From assembly GCF_006265175.1 (NCBI RefSeq), contig NZ_VDCQ01000059.1:2203-66202 (forward strand): a DNA stretch of 64,000 nucleotides. Reading direction: 5' to 3'. A program made the position numbers and the translations under genes. Origin of the DNA: Paenibacillus hemerocallicola. Its GTDB lineage: Bacteria; Bacillota; Bacilli; Paenibacillales; NBRC-103111. Positions 8,990 to 19,175 of the stretch are shown piece by piece (position 1 is the first letter of the stretch; the number at the start of each line of letters is the position of its first letter). The notes beneath the pieces were generated by a model. That model saw only the letters and a program-made list of their open reading frames with translations. It was not told the DNA's origin and ran no database searches.

Positions 8990-10300
8990 TTGAGTAATCG
9001 CAGGAAATGGGCGGCGCTCTGCCTGCCGGCCGCGATGATTGCCGTCGCCGGATGCAGCGGCGGGGAGAAGCCGCAGGAGCCGTCCGCAGCCGTTCAGGAG
9101 AAGCCGCCGGAACCGTTCAAACTGACGATTTATGCTTCGGGCGTAAAGCCGGAGGAATTCGACACCCGCTTCCGCTCCTCGCTGGAGAAGAAATTCCCGC
9201 ATATAACGTTCGATTACCAGACGAACACGACCGGCAATGCAATCAACAATAAAGTCGCTCAAGGAGACATACCGGATATTATCCGTACGGATGCTCCTTC
9301 GATGAAGGCGAGCTACCTCGACTTGCAGCTCGGTTATGACTTGACGGAGCTTGTGAAGAAGAACAAGTACGATTTGAACCGCTTCGTGCCCTCCTTCATT
9401 CAGGATAACATCGCCGCGGGTCAGACGGGGGCTTTGTATGGCTTGCCGGTCCCGCCGTATTTCCCGGCAGTATTGTACTACAATATTGATCTTTTCGATA
9501 AATTCGGAGTTCCTTATCCGAAGGACGGCATGTCATGGGATGAAATCTATGACTTGTCCAAGAGATTGAGCCGTGTCGACGGAGACAAAGTGATACGCGG
9601 CTATACGGGAGCATTGAGCGCACAGCTTCGGGACAACGTATTTTCCCATCCGATTCTCGACCCGAGCAAAGACGGACTCGCCGATCATGAAACGTGGAAA
9701 AAAATATTCAACAACTTCCTCCGCTTCTACAGCATCCCGAACAACGAAATACAAAATACGCCCGCTCTGGAATCCGGACTGTTCGCGAAAGGCGAATCGG
9801 CCATTCACCTGGGTCAGCACAATATTTATTACATCGTCCCGCCCGAAGTGAACTGGAATATCGTATCGGTACCGAGCATGAAGGATGCGCCGCAGCGCAT
9901 GGGCCAGCGATCTCCGGCGTATTGGTCGATTACGCGGCAAAGCAAGTACAAGGACGAGGCGTTCCAGGTCATCATGCACATGCTGTCGGACGAAATCCAG
10001 ATGGAGGATTCGCGTCAGGGCATAACGACAACGTTGGTCAATAAAGACATTCAGAACGCTCTGGGCAAGGGTCATCCCATATACAGCACAAAAAATATGA
10101 AAGCGCTGCTCGTCTATCCTCCGACCGATCCTACCCCGAAGCGGGAAGCCGGCAAGACGGACGTAGGAGGCAGCGCCCAGGACAATTTGCTGCAGCAAAC
10201 GTTCATTAAGATAGCGCAGAACAAGACGGACTTGAACACAGGCATCCGGGAGCTGGACGAGCTGCTGAAGAAGGAAGTAGAGAAAGAACGGAGCAAATAA
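8990..10300 (+). CDS. Sugar-type ABC solute-binding lipoprotein without permeases (SBP-2)
   Basis: 436 residues with a TTG start preceded by AGGGGG 8 bases upstream. The signal peptide ends in lipobox VAGC at about residue 22, then a Glu/Pro-rich linker. The body is an SBP family 1 fold with VLYYNIDLFDKFGVPYPKDG, WNIVSVPSMKDAPQ and QSKYKDEAFQVIMHMLSDE. It is cotranscribed with GntR-SBP-1 and followed by the MDR dehydrogenase and the giant heparinase-like gene. It probably binds oligosaccharide released outside the cell. No permease lies nearby, so uptake must use a transporter elsewhere, or the protein acts in sensing. Confidence 0.88.
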   Translation: MSNRRKWAALCLPAAMIAVAGCSGGEKPQEPSAAVQEKPPEPFKLTIYASGVKPEEFDTRFRSSLEKKFPHITFDYQTNTTGNAINNKVAQGDIPDIIRTDAPSMKASYLDLQLGYDLTELVKKNKYDLNRFVPSFIQDNIAAGQTGALYGLPVPPYFPAVLYYNIDLFDKFGVPYPKDGMSWDEIYDLSKRLSRVDGDKVIRGYTGALSAQLRDNVFSHPILDPSKDGLADHETWKKIFNNFLRFYSIPNNEIQNTPALESGLFAKGESAIHLGQHNIYYIVPPEVNWNIVSVPSMKDAPQRMGQRSPAYWSITRQSKYKDEAFQVIMHMLSDEIQMEDSRQGITTTLVNKDIQNALGKGHPIYSTKNMKALLVYPPTDPTPKREAGKTDVGGSAQDNLLQQTFIKIAQNKTDLNTGIRELDELLKKEVEKERSK

Positions 10301-10408
10301 GACCGGCAATCCACCCGGCGAACCTCTCCCGGAAAGGGGAAGGCGCCGGATTCCATATTGCCGGACCACCATACTTGTGTCGTTTCGGATAGAGGAGAGT
10401 ATAGGCTT

Positions 10409-11407
10409 ATGAAGATGCAGCAGCAGACGATAGCCCGGCTCGGGGAAGCCGTCATCGTGGAAAGAGAGCTTCCGCAGCCGGGAGAACATCAGATTGTGGT
10501 GAAGACGGAATATTCCGCGATCAGTATTGGAACGGAAACGATGGTGTTGCGCGGCAATGCCAACGGAACGGCGCTTGGCTACAACGCCGTGGGCATTGTC
10601 GTCGACAAGGGAGCGGGCGTACGGCATCTGGACATCGGCCAAAGGGTCGCCTGCTATGGAGGGGGATCGCATGCCGATTACCGTCTCGCCTCCAAATATT
10701 TGGCCTCTCCGGTCCCGGATCACGTAGACCCCGAGGAGGCGGCCTTTGTCGGCCTTGGCGCAATCGCGATCCATGCCGTAAGACAAGCCGAGCTGCAGTT
10801 CGGCGAGACGATGGTCGTCGTCGGGCTGGGCATCCTGGGGCAGATCACGGCGCAAATAGCAGACGCCGCCGCTTATCGGGTAATCGGCTTTGATATCGAG
10901 GCGAGCCGTTGCGATCTATTTCGTTCGACGGTCAGGCGTGCGATCGGCTGCTCGCAGGTCGAGCAAGTGGCGGCGGCGCTCGGCGAAGGTCCGGGGGCGG
11001 ACGCAGTGCTTCTATGCGGGGGACACAAGTCCGATCGGCTGCTGGACGAAGCGATCAAGTGGGTGCGCGACCGGGGCAACATCGTTATCGTAGGCGTGCC
11101 GAATACTTCGTTCAATCGCAACGCGTTGTTCTACAAGGAAGCGCAAATCCGCATTTCCCGGGCGGGAGGGCCCGGGCGCTACGACGACAACTACGAGCAG
11201 GCCGGCTTCGATTATCCGATAGGCTATGTGCGATGGACGGAAGGGCGAAATGTCGAGCAATTTGTCCATTTGCTGGCCGAAAAGCGGCTCTCCGTAAAGA
11301 AGCTCATTCGGCATCGGTTCGATTTTGCCAATATCGATCAAGCCTATCGGTTATGCATGGATACGCCGGAGCAAACGATGGGGGTTTTAATCCGCTATGA
11401 TCCATAA
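10409..11407 (+). CDS. Medium-chain (MDR) zinc-type alcohol dehydrogenase-like oxidoreductase
   Basis: 332 residues from the ATG at 10409 (AGGAGAG 11 bases upstream). An N-terminal GroES-like domain (GTETMVLRG, GYNAVGIVVDKG) is followed by a Rossmann NAD(P)-binding domain with VVVGLGILGQITAQIA. The usual catalytic zinc Cys-His pair is not obvious. The structural-zinc Cys cluster is absent, as in the bi-domain branch linked to sugar and aglycone oxidation. It lies between SBP-2 and the heparinase-like gene, with 24 bases to the latter. A role in oxidising a sugar from the degraded glycan is inference. Confidence 0.85.
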   Translation: MKMQQQTIARLGEAVIVERELPQPGEHQIVVKTEYSAISIGTETMVLRGNANGTALGYNAVGIVVDKGAGVRHLDIGQRVACYGGGSHADYRLASKYLASPVPDHVDPEEAAFVGLGAIAIHAVRQAELQFGETMVVVGLGILGQITAQIADAAAYRVIGFDIEASRCDLFRSTVRRAIGCSQVEQVAAALGEGPGADAVLLCGGHKSDRLLDEAIKWVRDRGNIVIVGVPNTSFNRNALFYKEAQIRISRAGGPGRYDDNYEQAGFDYPIGYVRWTEGRNVEQFVHLLAEKRLSVKKLIRHRFDFANIDQAYRLCMDTPEQTMGVLIRYDP

Positions 11408-11431
11408 GGGAGAGGAAAGGAAGCGGTAACG

Positions 11432-14400
11432 ATGTATAAACGATATTCGCCTAGCCGCGGTTCCATCGGTGTTGTCGGGGCGGTATGCGCGGCGGGCTTG
11501 TTTTTGTTTGCCTGGGGTTCGGATGGGGGGCATGCCGCGGCCGAGCCGAAGCCGATCGACTACTATGCCGACAAGTGGGCGGTTGCCCCACGATGGTCAG
11601 CCGCCCCCGTTATCGACGGCAATTTAAGCGAGCCTTTATGGAATAGCGCCGCCTTGCTGGATAACTTTAGAACCGCCCATGAAGGCGAGGGGCTGCCCTA
11701 CGAGGTCCAGTATAAGGTGGCCTATGACGACGACTATCTGTACATCGGAGCAACGATGGATGAAGAGGAAGCCGCGACGCTCGCCAAAATCGAAATCGTA
11801 CTCAGTCCGGCATCTCATGGCGATGAGCACTTCGTATCGCGCCTGATCGTCGATCCGACCGACAGTTCTACAACCGATACGATATGGAGTCCGCACGCAA
11901 GCGATCAATCCTTGAACGCCGGCCGTACTTTGTTAACCGGCATCGAGTATTCGATTACGGCCTCGGGGGGCTACACGTTCGTCGAAGCGGCTATCCCGTT
12001 GTCGGCCGTTGCCGCGGGCGGGGTGTACGAGGGTGCGGAATGGCGAATGAATATTGTTCATATTCATGAAGCATTTGTTCGTCCGCTAACCTCTTGGATG
12101 CCGATTCGTTCCGCGACGAATTGGGACCGGTACGGGAACGGAGGACGTTTGAATGCCGGCGTCGTGAATCAAGGACGTATGGGCAGCCTGTTTTTCGGCA
12201 AGCTTGCCGACAGCTTCGTTCCCGAGGTCGGGGGAAGTCCCGCCGACGCGATTCGCTGGACACCGGAGGCCGGCCTTCTTGCGTATAGCGAATTTGCGAA
12301 AAAGAAAGTATCGTTCGAGTATTCGGGCGGAACCATCCCCGAGGAAAATTTCAAATTGTTTTGGAAAAGCCCCGACCGGGCTTGGGAGGCCGTCCCGATC
12401 GACGCGGTCGCGCGATCCGGCAGCACATACGACATCGCATTCTCGCATGCCGAGCCGTATGTGGAAGGGATGTACCAGCTCAGGATCGTTGCGCTCCCTT
12501 CGTCCTCCGACGAAGCATTGGCGGCGACTCTCGCGTTCGATAAGGAAAGCATGATCGCATCGGGCATATCGATCGCCCCGTCATTGCAGTCGTCCGGAAC
12601 CGAGCCCGTACATGTAACGCCGCAGGCAGCGTCGTCGCGAGTAGTGCAATCGCTGGCTCTTATCCCGGAGCAGCCCGGCTTTCGCTATGTCGGTTTGCCG
12701 GAAATGCCGGAGCTGTATCCGGATGGATTGTATGCGCTTTCATCAGATGGACGAAGCATCGTCGCTACCCGGACCGACACGGCATATCCGAATGTGCAGT
12801 ACGAGGAGGACCGGGAACTCGCAACGATCAATGCTAAAGGCGAAACGGTACGTATTCCGTACTATGAAAACAATGAGGGCAAAAAGTTTTTCCTTACCGG
12901 ACATCTGTGGTATTTGCAGAAGGACAAGGCGCTCGGCGAAACGCTCGCAATCGCGCAGAACGATCCGCTCGGAGCGGCGCGTATGCTGTATCGCTTCGCC
13001 GAACGCTACGAAGGCTACAACCCGACGATCGACCAAGCCTGGTATAACCGGTCGTTTCCGAAACAGGCGGGAGCGCCGTTCTCGTACTGGGGAGGCATGT
13101 GGTACCGCTGGTACGGCTCCGATCTGCAGTCTCTCCTCCCGCTCGTACAAGCGTATTCGCTCGTGAAGCAAACGGACGCTTTCGAGGTGTTGAGCGCGGA
13201 GGTCGGAGTGGATGTCGAGAAGAAGCTGGTCGAGGAGATGTTCCGTCCCTCGGTCGATTACGTGCTGAAGCATGCCCAAAACCTCGGCAATTTGTCGTCC
13301 ACGAACTGGAACGGCTTGATCGAGCTCGGAAAAGCGCTCCGGGAGCCGGACTACATTCACCATGCAGTCAACGAGATGGAACAGTTCATGCAGTCGCTGT
13401 TCATGGCCGACGGATTTTGGAATGAGGTGTCGCTTTCGTATCATACCGCGCTTATTAACGGGATTCAGTCGGCGAGCGACAGACTTCAGGGATGGACCGA
13501 TCCGGAAGGATATGTCTCGCCGCGCACGGGACGGAGGCTGACCAATCTCGATATGGCCACGCAGTTCCCGATCATAGCCAAAGCGCTGGAGCATTCGCGG
13601 AAGCTCGTCTATCCGAACGGGCGCTATTACCCGGTGCAGGATACATGGGCATACGACGGGACTTCGAACCCGGCCGAGCTCGGCTCCCTCCTGCTCCCCT
13701 CGGCCGGCATCGGACGTCTGACCGGCGGAGAAGGGCTGGACCAGACGCAGCTGTACTTGGCTTATCAGCCTAAATACCCGACGCATATACACTATGATCC
13801 GCTTAATCTCGGTCTGTACGCGCAGAAGCAGGAGCTGCTGCCCGATCTGGGCTATACGTTCAATACGAAGTATCGATGGTTTTCGTTATCGACGATGAGC
13901 CACAATACGGTTGTCGTCGACAGCAAAAATGCGCAGGTGAACGATACCTCCGTCCACGGGGGCGATATCGAGCTGTTCGTACCGCGTGCCGGCGGCTCTC
14001 AGGCGATGCGAGCGTCGTATGAGAGCGCCTATCCGGGAGTGTCCGAATACCGGCGCGAGCCGTGGTACGTGCCGTTTGCCGACGGAGACGGCCAGCAGGG
14101 CTACGTGCTGGATCTGTTTCGTGTAGAGGGCGGGAGCAGACACGAATATACGCTTCAGGGCGATGCGAATCGGGATGCTTACTTCACGACCGGACATACG
14201 CTTGACGAGTACGGTCCGTACTTGCTGCCGCCGGGCACCCGGGTGGTGGAACCGGTGGACAACTTGTCGCGCGGCAGCGCGGAAGGACATTATGAAGGCT
14301 ACATTTACGTGCGGGATGTGAAGCAGGCCCAGCTGCCGGATGATCGGTACGAAGTGACGCTCGTTACCGAGGAAGACGGCGTCCGGCAATCGGGCATGCA

Positions 14401-17400
14401 TATTACCGGTTTGCTGGAATCGGGCTCGAACGAGCTGTTCCTCGGCCGTTCCCCTTCCTTGCGAGCGGCTCGACTGGAAGGCAAGAGCAAGGACAACAAC
14501 GACGAGGCGGATAAATATACGATGCCGAAGCTCGTGCTGCGCCGGGACGGAACGAATCTGAGCAGCACGTTCGCAACGGTGCTGGAGCCGTTCCGGGACG
14601 CGGATGGTCCGCGGATCGAAGCGATCGACCGCTTGGAGCCGCAGCAGGCGCCCGCGGGCGCGGTGGCGGTTCAGGTGGCGTATGGCGACACGGTCGACCT
14701 GCTGCTCAGCAATCCGGACTACGCCGTTCACCAGCAGCCGCTGATCGTCGGGGACGTCGCGCTGTATGGCGAGACGGGGTTGATTCGCCTCGTCAACGGG
14801 CAAGTTCTGGCGATGGAGCTGGCGGCGGGGACGAGACTCGAGAAGGCCGGGGATGTGCTGGTCTCCGATGGCGCAATAACCGGTACGGTAGCGGATACGC
14901 TGCGAACGGCGGACGGGGCGGCCTATAACGGCATCCTGACGACGGCGGCCGTGCCGCAAACGGCAGTCGGAACCTATTTGATCCTCGCGCATCCGGACGG
15001 TTCCGCCAAAGGATTTGCAATCGAGGAGGTTCGCCGGCATGAAGGGAAGACGCTGCTTGTGCTGGCGGGGGAAGATCCCGGTTTCGTACTCCAGCCGGAC
15101 GGCTCCTCGAAGCAGACCTATTTTCCGCACAAGCATTGGCCGGCGGGCGTCCATACGTTCCGTATCGCCAATGTGGAACGCTCGACCTCTTCCGGCTCCG
15201 CCCCGAGCTATTCGAACGTCGGTACGGTGAGCGGTTCCGTCTACGATCCGGCCGGTCAGCCGGTAAGCGGCGCGGCGGTAAATGTGACGGGAAACGATTC
15301 GATGGCCGCAATTACCGGAACGGACGGTACGTATGCGATAACGGGCGTTCCCGAAGGCTGGCGGCGGATCACGGTCAATCATCCGGGCTTTGTGCGGACG
15401 GTTTCCGATGCGGTATATGTGTCGAAGGATCAGACGCGGGTCGTACCGATCGGCTTCACAACCAGGGTTGCGCCTGTTATTGCCGACGCGACGCCGATCG
15501 GTGTGTTGGCCGGCGTGCCGGTCACGGCCACAAGCTCCGTATATGGGGCGGTTTATCTGGTAGCGGCGAGCACTCCGGCGAATATCGACGCCATCCGGGC
15601 GGCTGTTTCGAGTGTCGGTCAAATCGTCTATGGGCAAAGCGCCCCGGCGCTGTCCGACGTTCCCGTGTCGTTCGACACGACCGGCATGCCGGAAGGACGA
15701 TATGCGCTGTATGCGATCGACACGTGGGACAACGTGTCAGTCGGCAAGGAACTCGTGATTATGGCACGCTATGAGCCATATATAGACGACTCGCATGCCC
15801 TTATACGCTCCGGAGGGACATGGTCCGTCTCTGCTAACCCTTCTTCTTACGGAGGGGCAAGCCGACAATCCCGGGCGACGGGCAGCTTTCTGGAAATTCC
15901 TTTCTATGGAAGGGGAACGAAGGTGCTCAGTATGGCCGGCGCTTCGCGGGGCAAAGCGGATGTATACGTGGACGGGGCGTTTCAAGCGAGAATCGACACC
16001 TATTCGCCTACGGTCAAATACAAGCAAGAAGTATACGATACGGGAGTTCTGGAGGAAGGGATGCATGTCATCCGGCTTGTCGTAACGGGAGAGCGGAACG
16101 AAACGGCATCGAACGCGTTCGTTAACTTTGACGCGCTGCAGGTAGGCAGTATCGGTCCGAGCTTGTCGCATGCGACGGCAGGCGCGGTCGCGGCGGGCAA
16201 TCCCGCATCCGCTATCAGCAGCAAAGCGGGAATGCTGTATCTCGTTCCCTTCGATACGGAGGCTTCGAGGAATCAGCTCGAGGCAGTGGGAGCATCGGTA
16301 TACGGCCGTGCCGCATCGGTATCGGCAAACGTCTATGGCTCGCTCTCCACGACAGGCCTGCCCGATAATTGGTACCGTTTATATGCAATCGATACGGGAG
16401 GCTACGTATCGAGCGGCTCCGCTCCGTTCGCGATCATCGACGGCTCCGTCGAACGCGATTGGATAGACGATTCCGCGGCGGTCGCATACTACTCGGGAAC
16501 ATGGACCGAAGCGGCGAATGATTCTTCTTATGGAGCCAGCTCCAGACAGTCCAGAACGGCGGGTGACTATGTCGAGCTCGCCTTCTACGGGACGCGGGCC
16601 CAAGTGGCAAGCACGGTCGGCGCTTCGAGAGGCAAAGCCGGCGTGTATGTCGACGGCGTGTACAAAGAAACGATCGACCTGTACGGCCCGACTGTCAAAT
16701 ACCAGCACACGGTATATGATACCGGCACCTTGTCCGAGGGCGTGCATCGCATCCGTCTCGTCGTAACGGGAGAGAAGCAGGCCGCGGCTACGCAAGCGTA
16801 CGTGAATTTCGATGCGCTGCGGTTGGTCCATGCGGCGCCCGAGCTGAGCGGGGCGACTGCGGGAGCCGTCGTCAAAGACGGGATGGTAGCGGCGACCAGC
16901 TCCAAGCCCGGAACGATTTATTTCGTCCCCTATGATACGGAGGCGACACCGTCGGCTGTTGCGCTGGCAGGAGGCTCCCCGTCGGGATTAAGGGCGGCCG
17001 CCCTTGCAGGAACGCCGGTCACGCTCGATACGACAGGCCTATCGAGCGGCTGGTATCGCTTGTATGCCGCGGATGCGGCCGGCAGGCTGTCCGCCGGCTC
17101 CGAAGGCGTTGCGATCATCGACCCGGCCGTTCAACCCGGGACGATCGACGACACCGATCCGCTCGTTCTCTATTCCTCGGTTTGGTCCGCAAGCAGCAAT
17201 GCATCGGCATTCGGGGGTTCCTCAAGACAGACGAGCGCGGCAGGCGTGTACGCGGACATTCCATTCTACGGGACGCAAGCGAAAGTTCTCAGCCTGGTAG
17301 GCTCGTCCCGGGGCATCGCGGATATATATATCGACGGCATATACCGGAACTCGGTCGATATGTACAGTTCAAGCGTCAAATACAAGCATCCCGTGTATGA

Positions 17401-17518
17401 TACCGGGGCATTGGCGGAAGGCGCGCACGTGCTGCGGATCGTCGTTACCGGCACGCGCGGCGTTTCGGCTACGGCGGCGATCATCAATCTGGATGCGGTG
17501 GAAGTAACGAACGACTAG
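11432..17518 (+). CDS. Giant secreted heparinase II/III-type multidomain protein
   Basis: 2028 residues. The signal peptide covers ~1-37. Residues ~46-235 are a CBM9-like sugar-binding domain (APVIDGNLSEPLWNSA, YDDDYLYIGATMDEEEA). Residues ~455-1205 carry an (alpha/alpha) toroid plus beta-sandwich like heparinase II/III lyases: TNWNGLIELGKALRE, FWNEVSLSYHTALINGI, PTHIHYDPLNLGLYAQKQE and STMSHNTVVVDSKNAQ with candidate catalytic His/Tyr. Residues ~1265-1345 are a carboxypeptidase-regulatory-like beta domain (GTVSGSVYDPAGQPVSGAAV). Three ~225-residue modules follow (from ~1347, ~1577 and ~1804), each with an Ig-like half and a half containing SRG.A.VYVDG. There is no LPXTG or S-layer anchor. 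Predicted role: cleavage of uronic-acid-containing polysaccharide outside the cell. Confidence 0.85.
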   Translation: MYKRYSPSRGSIGVVGAVCAAGLFLFAWGSDGGHAAAEPKPIDYYADKWAVAPRWSAAPVIDGNLSEPLWNSAALLDNFRTAHEGEGLPYEVQYKVAYDDDYLYIGATMDEEEAATLAKIEIVLSPASHGDEHFVSRLIVDPTDSSTTDTIWSPHASDQSLNAGRTLLTGIEYSITASGGYTFVEAAIPLSAVAAGGVYEGAEWRMNIVHIHEAFVRPLTSWMPIRSATNWDRYGNGGRLNAGVVNQGRMGSLFFGKLADSFVPEVGGSPADAIRWTPEAGLLAYSEFAKKKVSFEYSGGTIPEENFKLFWKSPDRAWEAVPIDAVARSGSTYDIAFSHAEPYVEGMYQLRIVALPSSSDEALAATLAFDKESMIASGISIAPSLQSSGTEPVHVTPQAASSRVVQSLALIPEQPGFRYVGLPEMPELYPDGLYALSSDGRSIVATRTDTAYPNVQYEEDRELATINAKGETVRIPYYENNEGKKFFLTGHLWYLQKDKALGETLAIAQNDPLGAARMLYRFAERYEGYNPTIDQAWYNRSFPKQAGAPFSYWGGMWYRWYGSDLQSLLPLVQAYSLVKQTDAFEVLSAEVGVDVEKKLVEEMFRPSVDYVLKHAQNLGNLSSTNWNGLIELGKALREPDYIHHAVNEMEQFMQSLFMADGFWNEVSLSYHTALINGIQSASDRLQGWTDPEGYVSPRTGRRLTNLDMATQFPIIAKALEHSRKLVYPNGRYYPVQDTWAYDGTSNPAELGSLLLPSAGIGRLTGGEGLDQTQLYLAYQPKYPTHIHYDPLNLGLYAQKQELLPDLGYTFNTKYRWFSLSTMSHNTVVVDSKNAQVNDTSVHGGDIELFVPRAGGSQAMRASYESAYPGVSEYRREPWYVPFADGDGQQGYVLDLFRVEGGSRHEYTLQGDANRDAYFTTGHTLDEYGPYLLPPGTRVVEPVDNLSRGSAEGHYEGYIYVRDVKQAQLPDDRYEVTLVTEEDGVRQSGMHITGLLESGSNELFLGRSPSLRAARLEGKSKDNNDEADKYTMPKLVLRRDGTNLSSTFATVLEPFRDADGPRIEAIDRLEPQQAPAGAVAVQVAYGDTVDLLLSNPDYAVHQQPLIVGDVALYGETGLIRLVNGQVLAMELAAGTRLEKAGDVLVSDGAITGTVADTLRTADGAAYNGILTTAAVPQTAVGTYLILAHPDGSAKGFAIEEVRRHEGKTLLVLAGEDPGFVLQPDGSSKQTYFPHKHWPAGVHTFRIANVERSTSSGSAPSYSNVGTVSGSVYDPAGQPVSGAAVNVTGNDSMAAITGTDGTYAITGVPEGWRRITVNHPGFVRTVSDAVYVSKDQTRVVPIGFTTRVAPVIADATPIGVLAGVPVTATSSVYGAVYLVAASTPANIDAIRAAVSSVGQIVYGQSAPALSDVPVSFDTTGMPEGRYALYAIDTWDNVSVGKELVIMARYEPYIDDSHALIRSGGTWSVSANPSSYGGASRQSRATGSFLEIPFYGRGTKVLSMAGASRGKADVYVDGAFQARIDTYSPTVKYKQEVYDTGVLEEGMHVIRLVVTGERNETASNAFVNFDALQVGSIGPSLSHATAGAVAAGNPASAISSKAGMLYLVPFDTEASRNQLEAVGASVYGRAASVSANVYGSLSTTGLPDNWYRLYAIDTGGYVSSGSAPFAIIDGSVERDWIDDSAAVAYYSGTWTEAANDSSYGASSRQSRTAGDYVELAFYGTRAQVASTVGASRGKAGVYVDGVYKETIDLYGPTVKYQHTVYDTGTLSEGVHRIRLVVTGEKQAAATQAYVNFDALRLVHAAPELSGATAGAVVKDGMVAATSSKPGTIYFVPYDTEATPSAVALAGGSPSGLRAAALAGTPVTLDTTGLSSGWYRLYAADAAGRLSAGSEGVAIIDPAVQPGTIDDTDPLVLYSSVWSASSNASAFGGSSRQTSAAGVYADIPFYGTQAKVLSLVGSSRGIADIYIDGIYRNSVDMYSSSVKYKHPVYDTGALAEGAHVLRIVVTGTRGVSATAAIINLDAVEVTND
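15470..17515 (+). repeat. Three tandem ~670-bp coding repeats in the heparinase-like gene
   Basis: Copies start near 15470, 16160 and 16840. Each encodes a segment with TGxPxxxYxLYAIDxxGxxS followed by a sandwich module with SSYGxxSRQSR, ASRGKAxVYVDG, YxPTVKYxxxVYDTG and LVVTGxxxxxAxxxFVNFDAL. The copies are clearly diverged but collinear, so this is an old internal triplication. Confidence 0.85.
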
Positions 17519-17562
17519 GGAAGCGCACTTATACAGTCAGAAATTTGTTCGGAGGGAATTCG

Positions 17563-19011
17563 ATGACCAACAAGGAAACCATACCCAATAAAAAGCATAT
17601 TGCCGTCAGGACGGACGCCCCGGCATTGCCCGTACCGGCGGGTCACCGTATTCCTTACGGCTGGAAGACGATTGCGGTGGACCGTTCGGACAGCGGACGG
17701 GCTACCCGCTTGGAATGGGAGGGGCTCCCGTACGCAAGTTCCTCGGACAAAGCTTATTTCCGGATAACGGTTGCAAGCGACGTTCGGGAGGAGAAAAAAA
17801 TCGAGGTGAGGCTTGCCCGGAGCGGGGAAGCGATCGGTACGTTCGATATCCGCTATGGCTATGTTACGCAGATTTTCGAGATTTGCTTCCCGACGGAGCT
17901 GCTGCCGGCGGTTGCCGCAGAAGGACTGTGCCTTCGGATGACGGAGGGCGAGGTGCCGTTATGGTTGTTTTGCGAATCCGGGCAGAGCGGGATTCCGGCC
18001 ACGCTGCAGCCGCATATCCTTGTCGCGGAGAACGGCGACAAGCTCGGCTATTTCTATGAGGAGCTGAAATCGACGGCTTCGATCCAACCGTTCGGCTGGC
18101 TGGAGGGCTGCGTCGTAGACGGCCTGTATCAATTGGAGCAAGCGTACCCGGGCCAAGGCTGGCTGGAGACGTTTCTCGATCATATGAAGCTGTACTTCCC
18201 GCAGGGAGACACGCTCGTCATGGAAGATCATTTCGGCCACATATCGGACGGCGCGTTTTATTTGGACGAATCGACACTGCCGATCGCGATTATCGCGCAG
18301 GTATGGCCGGATCATCCGATCCTCGACAAAGCTACCCGGTACTGGTCGACGACAACTCATGCGATCACCGCGGAAGGCTGCTACACGATGGCGTATCCGA
18401 TGACGGTGATCGCGCGGTTGCGCAGCGACCCGGAGCTGGCCAGGCAAGCGACTCGCATCCTGATAGAGCGCATGGAGCAATTGGCGGAGGCCGACGGTCT
18501 GTGGCAATGCTATAGACCGGGCTCGAATGCGGACCGCTATTACAACTGGGCGCGCGCGTATGCCTGGTACATGCTCGGAATAACGAGGTCGCTGCTGAAT
18601 TTGCGTACTTTTGCCGATGAACTCGAAGGTTTGGATGCTTTGGAGGAGGAAGTCCGGCGAGTAGCCATTCACGCCTTGGGACTTCAGCATAGCGACGGAT
18701 TGTGGTTCTGCTTCGTACATGAACCGCATACGGAGATCGATACGTCCGGCTCGGCCGGCATGGCCGCGGCGCTCGCTCTCGGCGCCAGACACGGCATTTT
18801 GCCGGATGCCGCCATGAAAGCCGCGAATCGGGCGTATGAGGGGCTGCAGTCCTATTTGACGCCAGATGGCTTGCTCGGCGGAGTGGCGCAGAACAACCGG
18901 GGCGGCGAAGCATTGCAAAAATCGGGGTATCGCGTCATTTCCCAGATGGCGATGGGACTGATGGGCCAGCTGGCGGCGGAGATCAGTCGCGAATCGAAGT
19001 CGGGAGAATAA
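17563..19011 (+). CDS. GH88/GH105-like unsaturated glycoside hydrolase with N-terminal beta domain (copy 1)
   Basis: 482 residues from the ATG at 17563 (GGAGGG 6 bases upstream). Residues ~1-165 are a beta-rich domain (GWKTIAVDRSDSG, FDIRYGYVTQIFEI, TLQPHILVAENG). Residues ~170-480 are an (alpha/alpha)6 barrel with the GH88/105 marks YYNWARAYAWYMLGI and IDTSGSAGMAAALALGARHGIL, plus GGEALQKSGYRVISQMAMGLMGQL at the end. There is no signal peptide, so it should act in the cytoplasm. The family hydrates the unsaturated uronic end left by polysaccharide lyases, which fits the neighbouring heparinase-type gene. Paralogous to 19176-20684. The exact family (88, 105 or related) is uncertain. Confidence 0.75.
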   Translation: MTNKETIPNKKHIAVRTDAPALPVPAGHRIPYGWKTIAVDRSDSGRATRLEWEGLPYASSSDKAYFRITVASDVREEKKIEVRLARSGEAIGTFDIRYGYVTQIFEICFPTELLPAVAAEGLCLRMTEGEVPLWLFCESGQSGIPATLQPHILVAENGDKLGYFYEELKSTASIQPFGWLEGCVVDGLYQLEQAYPGQGWLETFLDHMKLYFPQGDTLVMEDHFGHISDGAFYLDESTLPIAIIAQVWPDHPILDKATRYWSTTTHAITAEGCYTMAYPMTVIARLRSDPELARQATRILIERMEQLAEADGLWQCYRPGSNADRYYNWARAYAWYMLGITRSLLNLRTFADELEGLDALEEEVRRVAIHALGLQHSDGLWFCFVHEPHTEIDTSGSAGMAAALALGARHGILPDAAMKAANRAYEGLQSYLTPDGLLGGVAQNNRGGEALQKSGYRVISQMAMGLMGQLAAEISRESKSGE

Positions 19012-19042
19012 GCTCGTTTAATCAGACATAGTGTTCGTACGG

Positions 19043-19083
19043 ACAAGGATTATCCCTCATCATCGGATAATCCTTGTTTTTAT
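19043..19083 (+). terminator. Terminator after GH88/105-like copy 1
   Basis: Perfect 13-bp stem ACAAGGATTATCC / GGATAATCCTTGT with loop ctcatcatc, followed by TTTTTATG. Confidence 0.85.
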
Positions 19084-19116
19084 GTTTCGACGATAAGAAT
19101 CCGTTAAGCGGACACC

Positions 19117-19147
19117 GAAAGAGCCGATTTCCGAGAAATCGGCTCTT
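19117..19147 (-). terminator. Terminator after GH88/105-like copy 2
   Basis: Stem AAGAGCCGATTT / AAATCGGCTCTT. Read on the minus strand it is followed by TCGG rather than a full U-tract, so it is weaker than its neighbour. Confidence 0.6.
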
Positions 19148-19175
19148 ATCCGGTCGCGGTCCAGCCGCTCGATTC

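Noticed and set aside
13886-15637. 583-codon minus-strand frame
   Set aside because: Antisense shadow of the heparinase-like gene; Arg/His-rich, no motifs, no ribosome-binding site.
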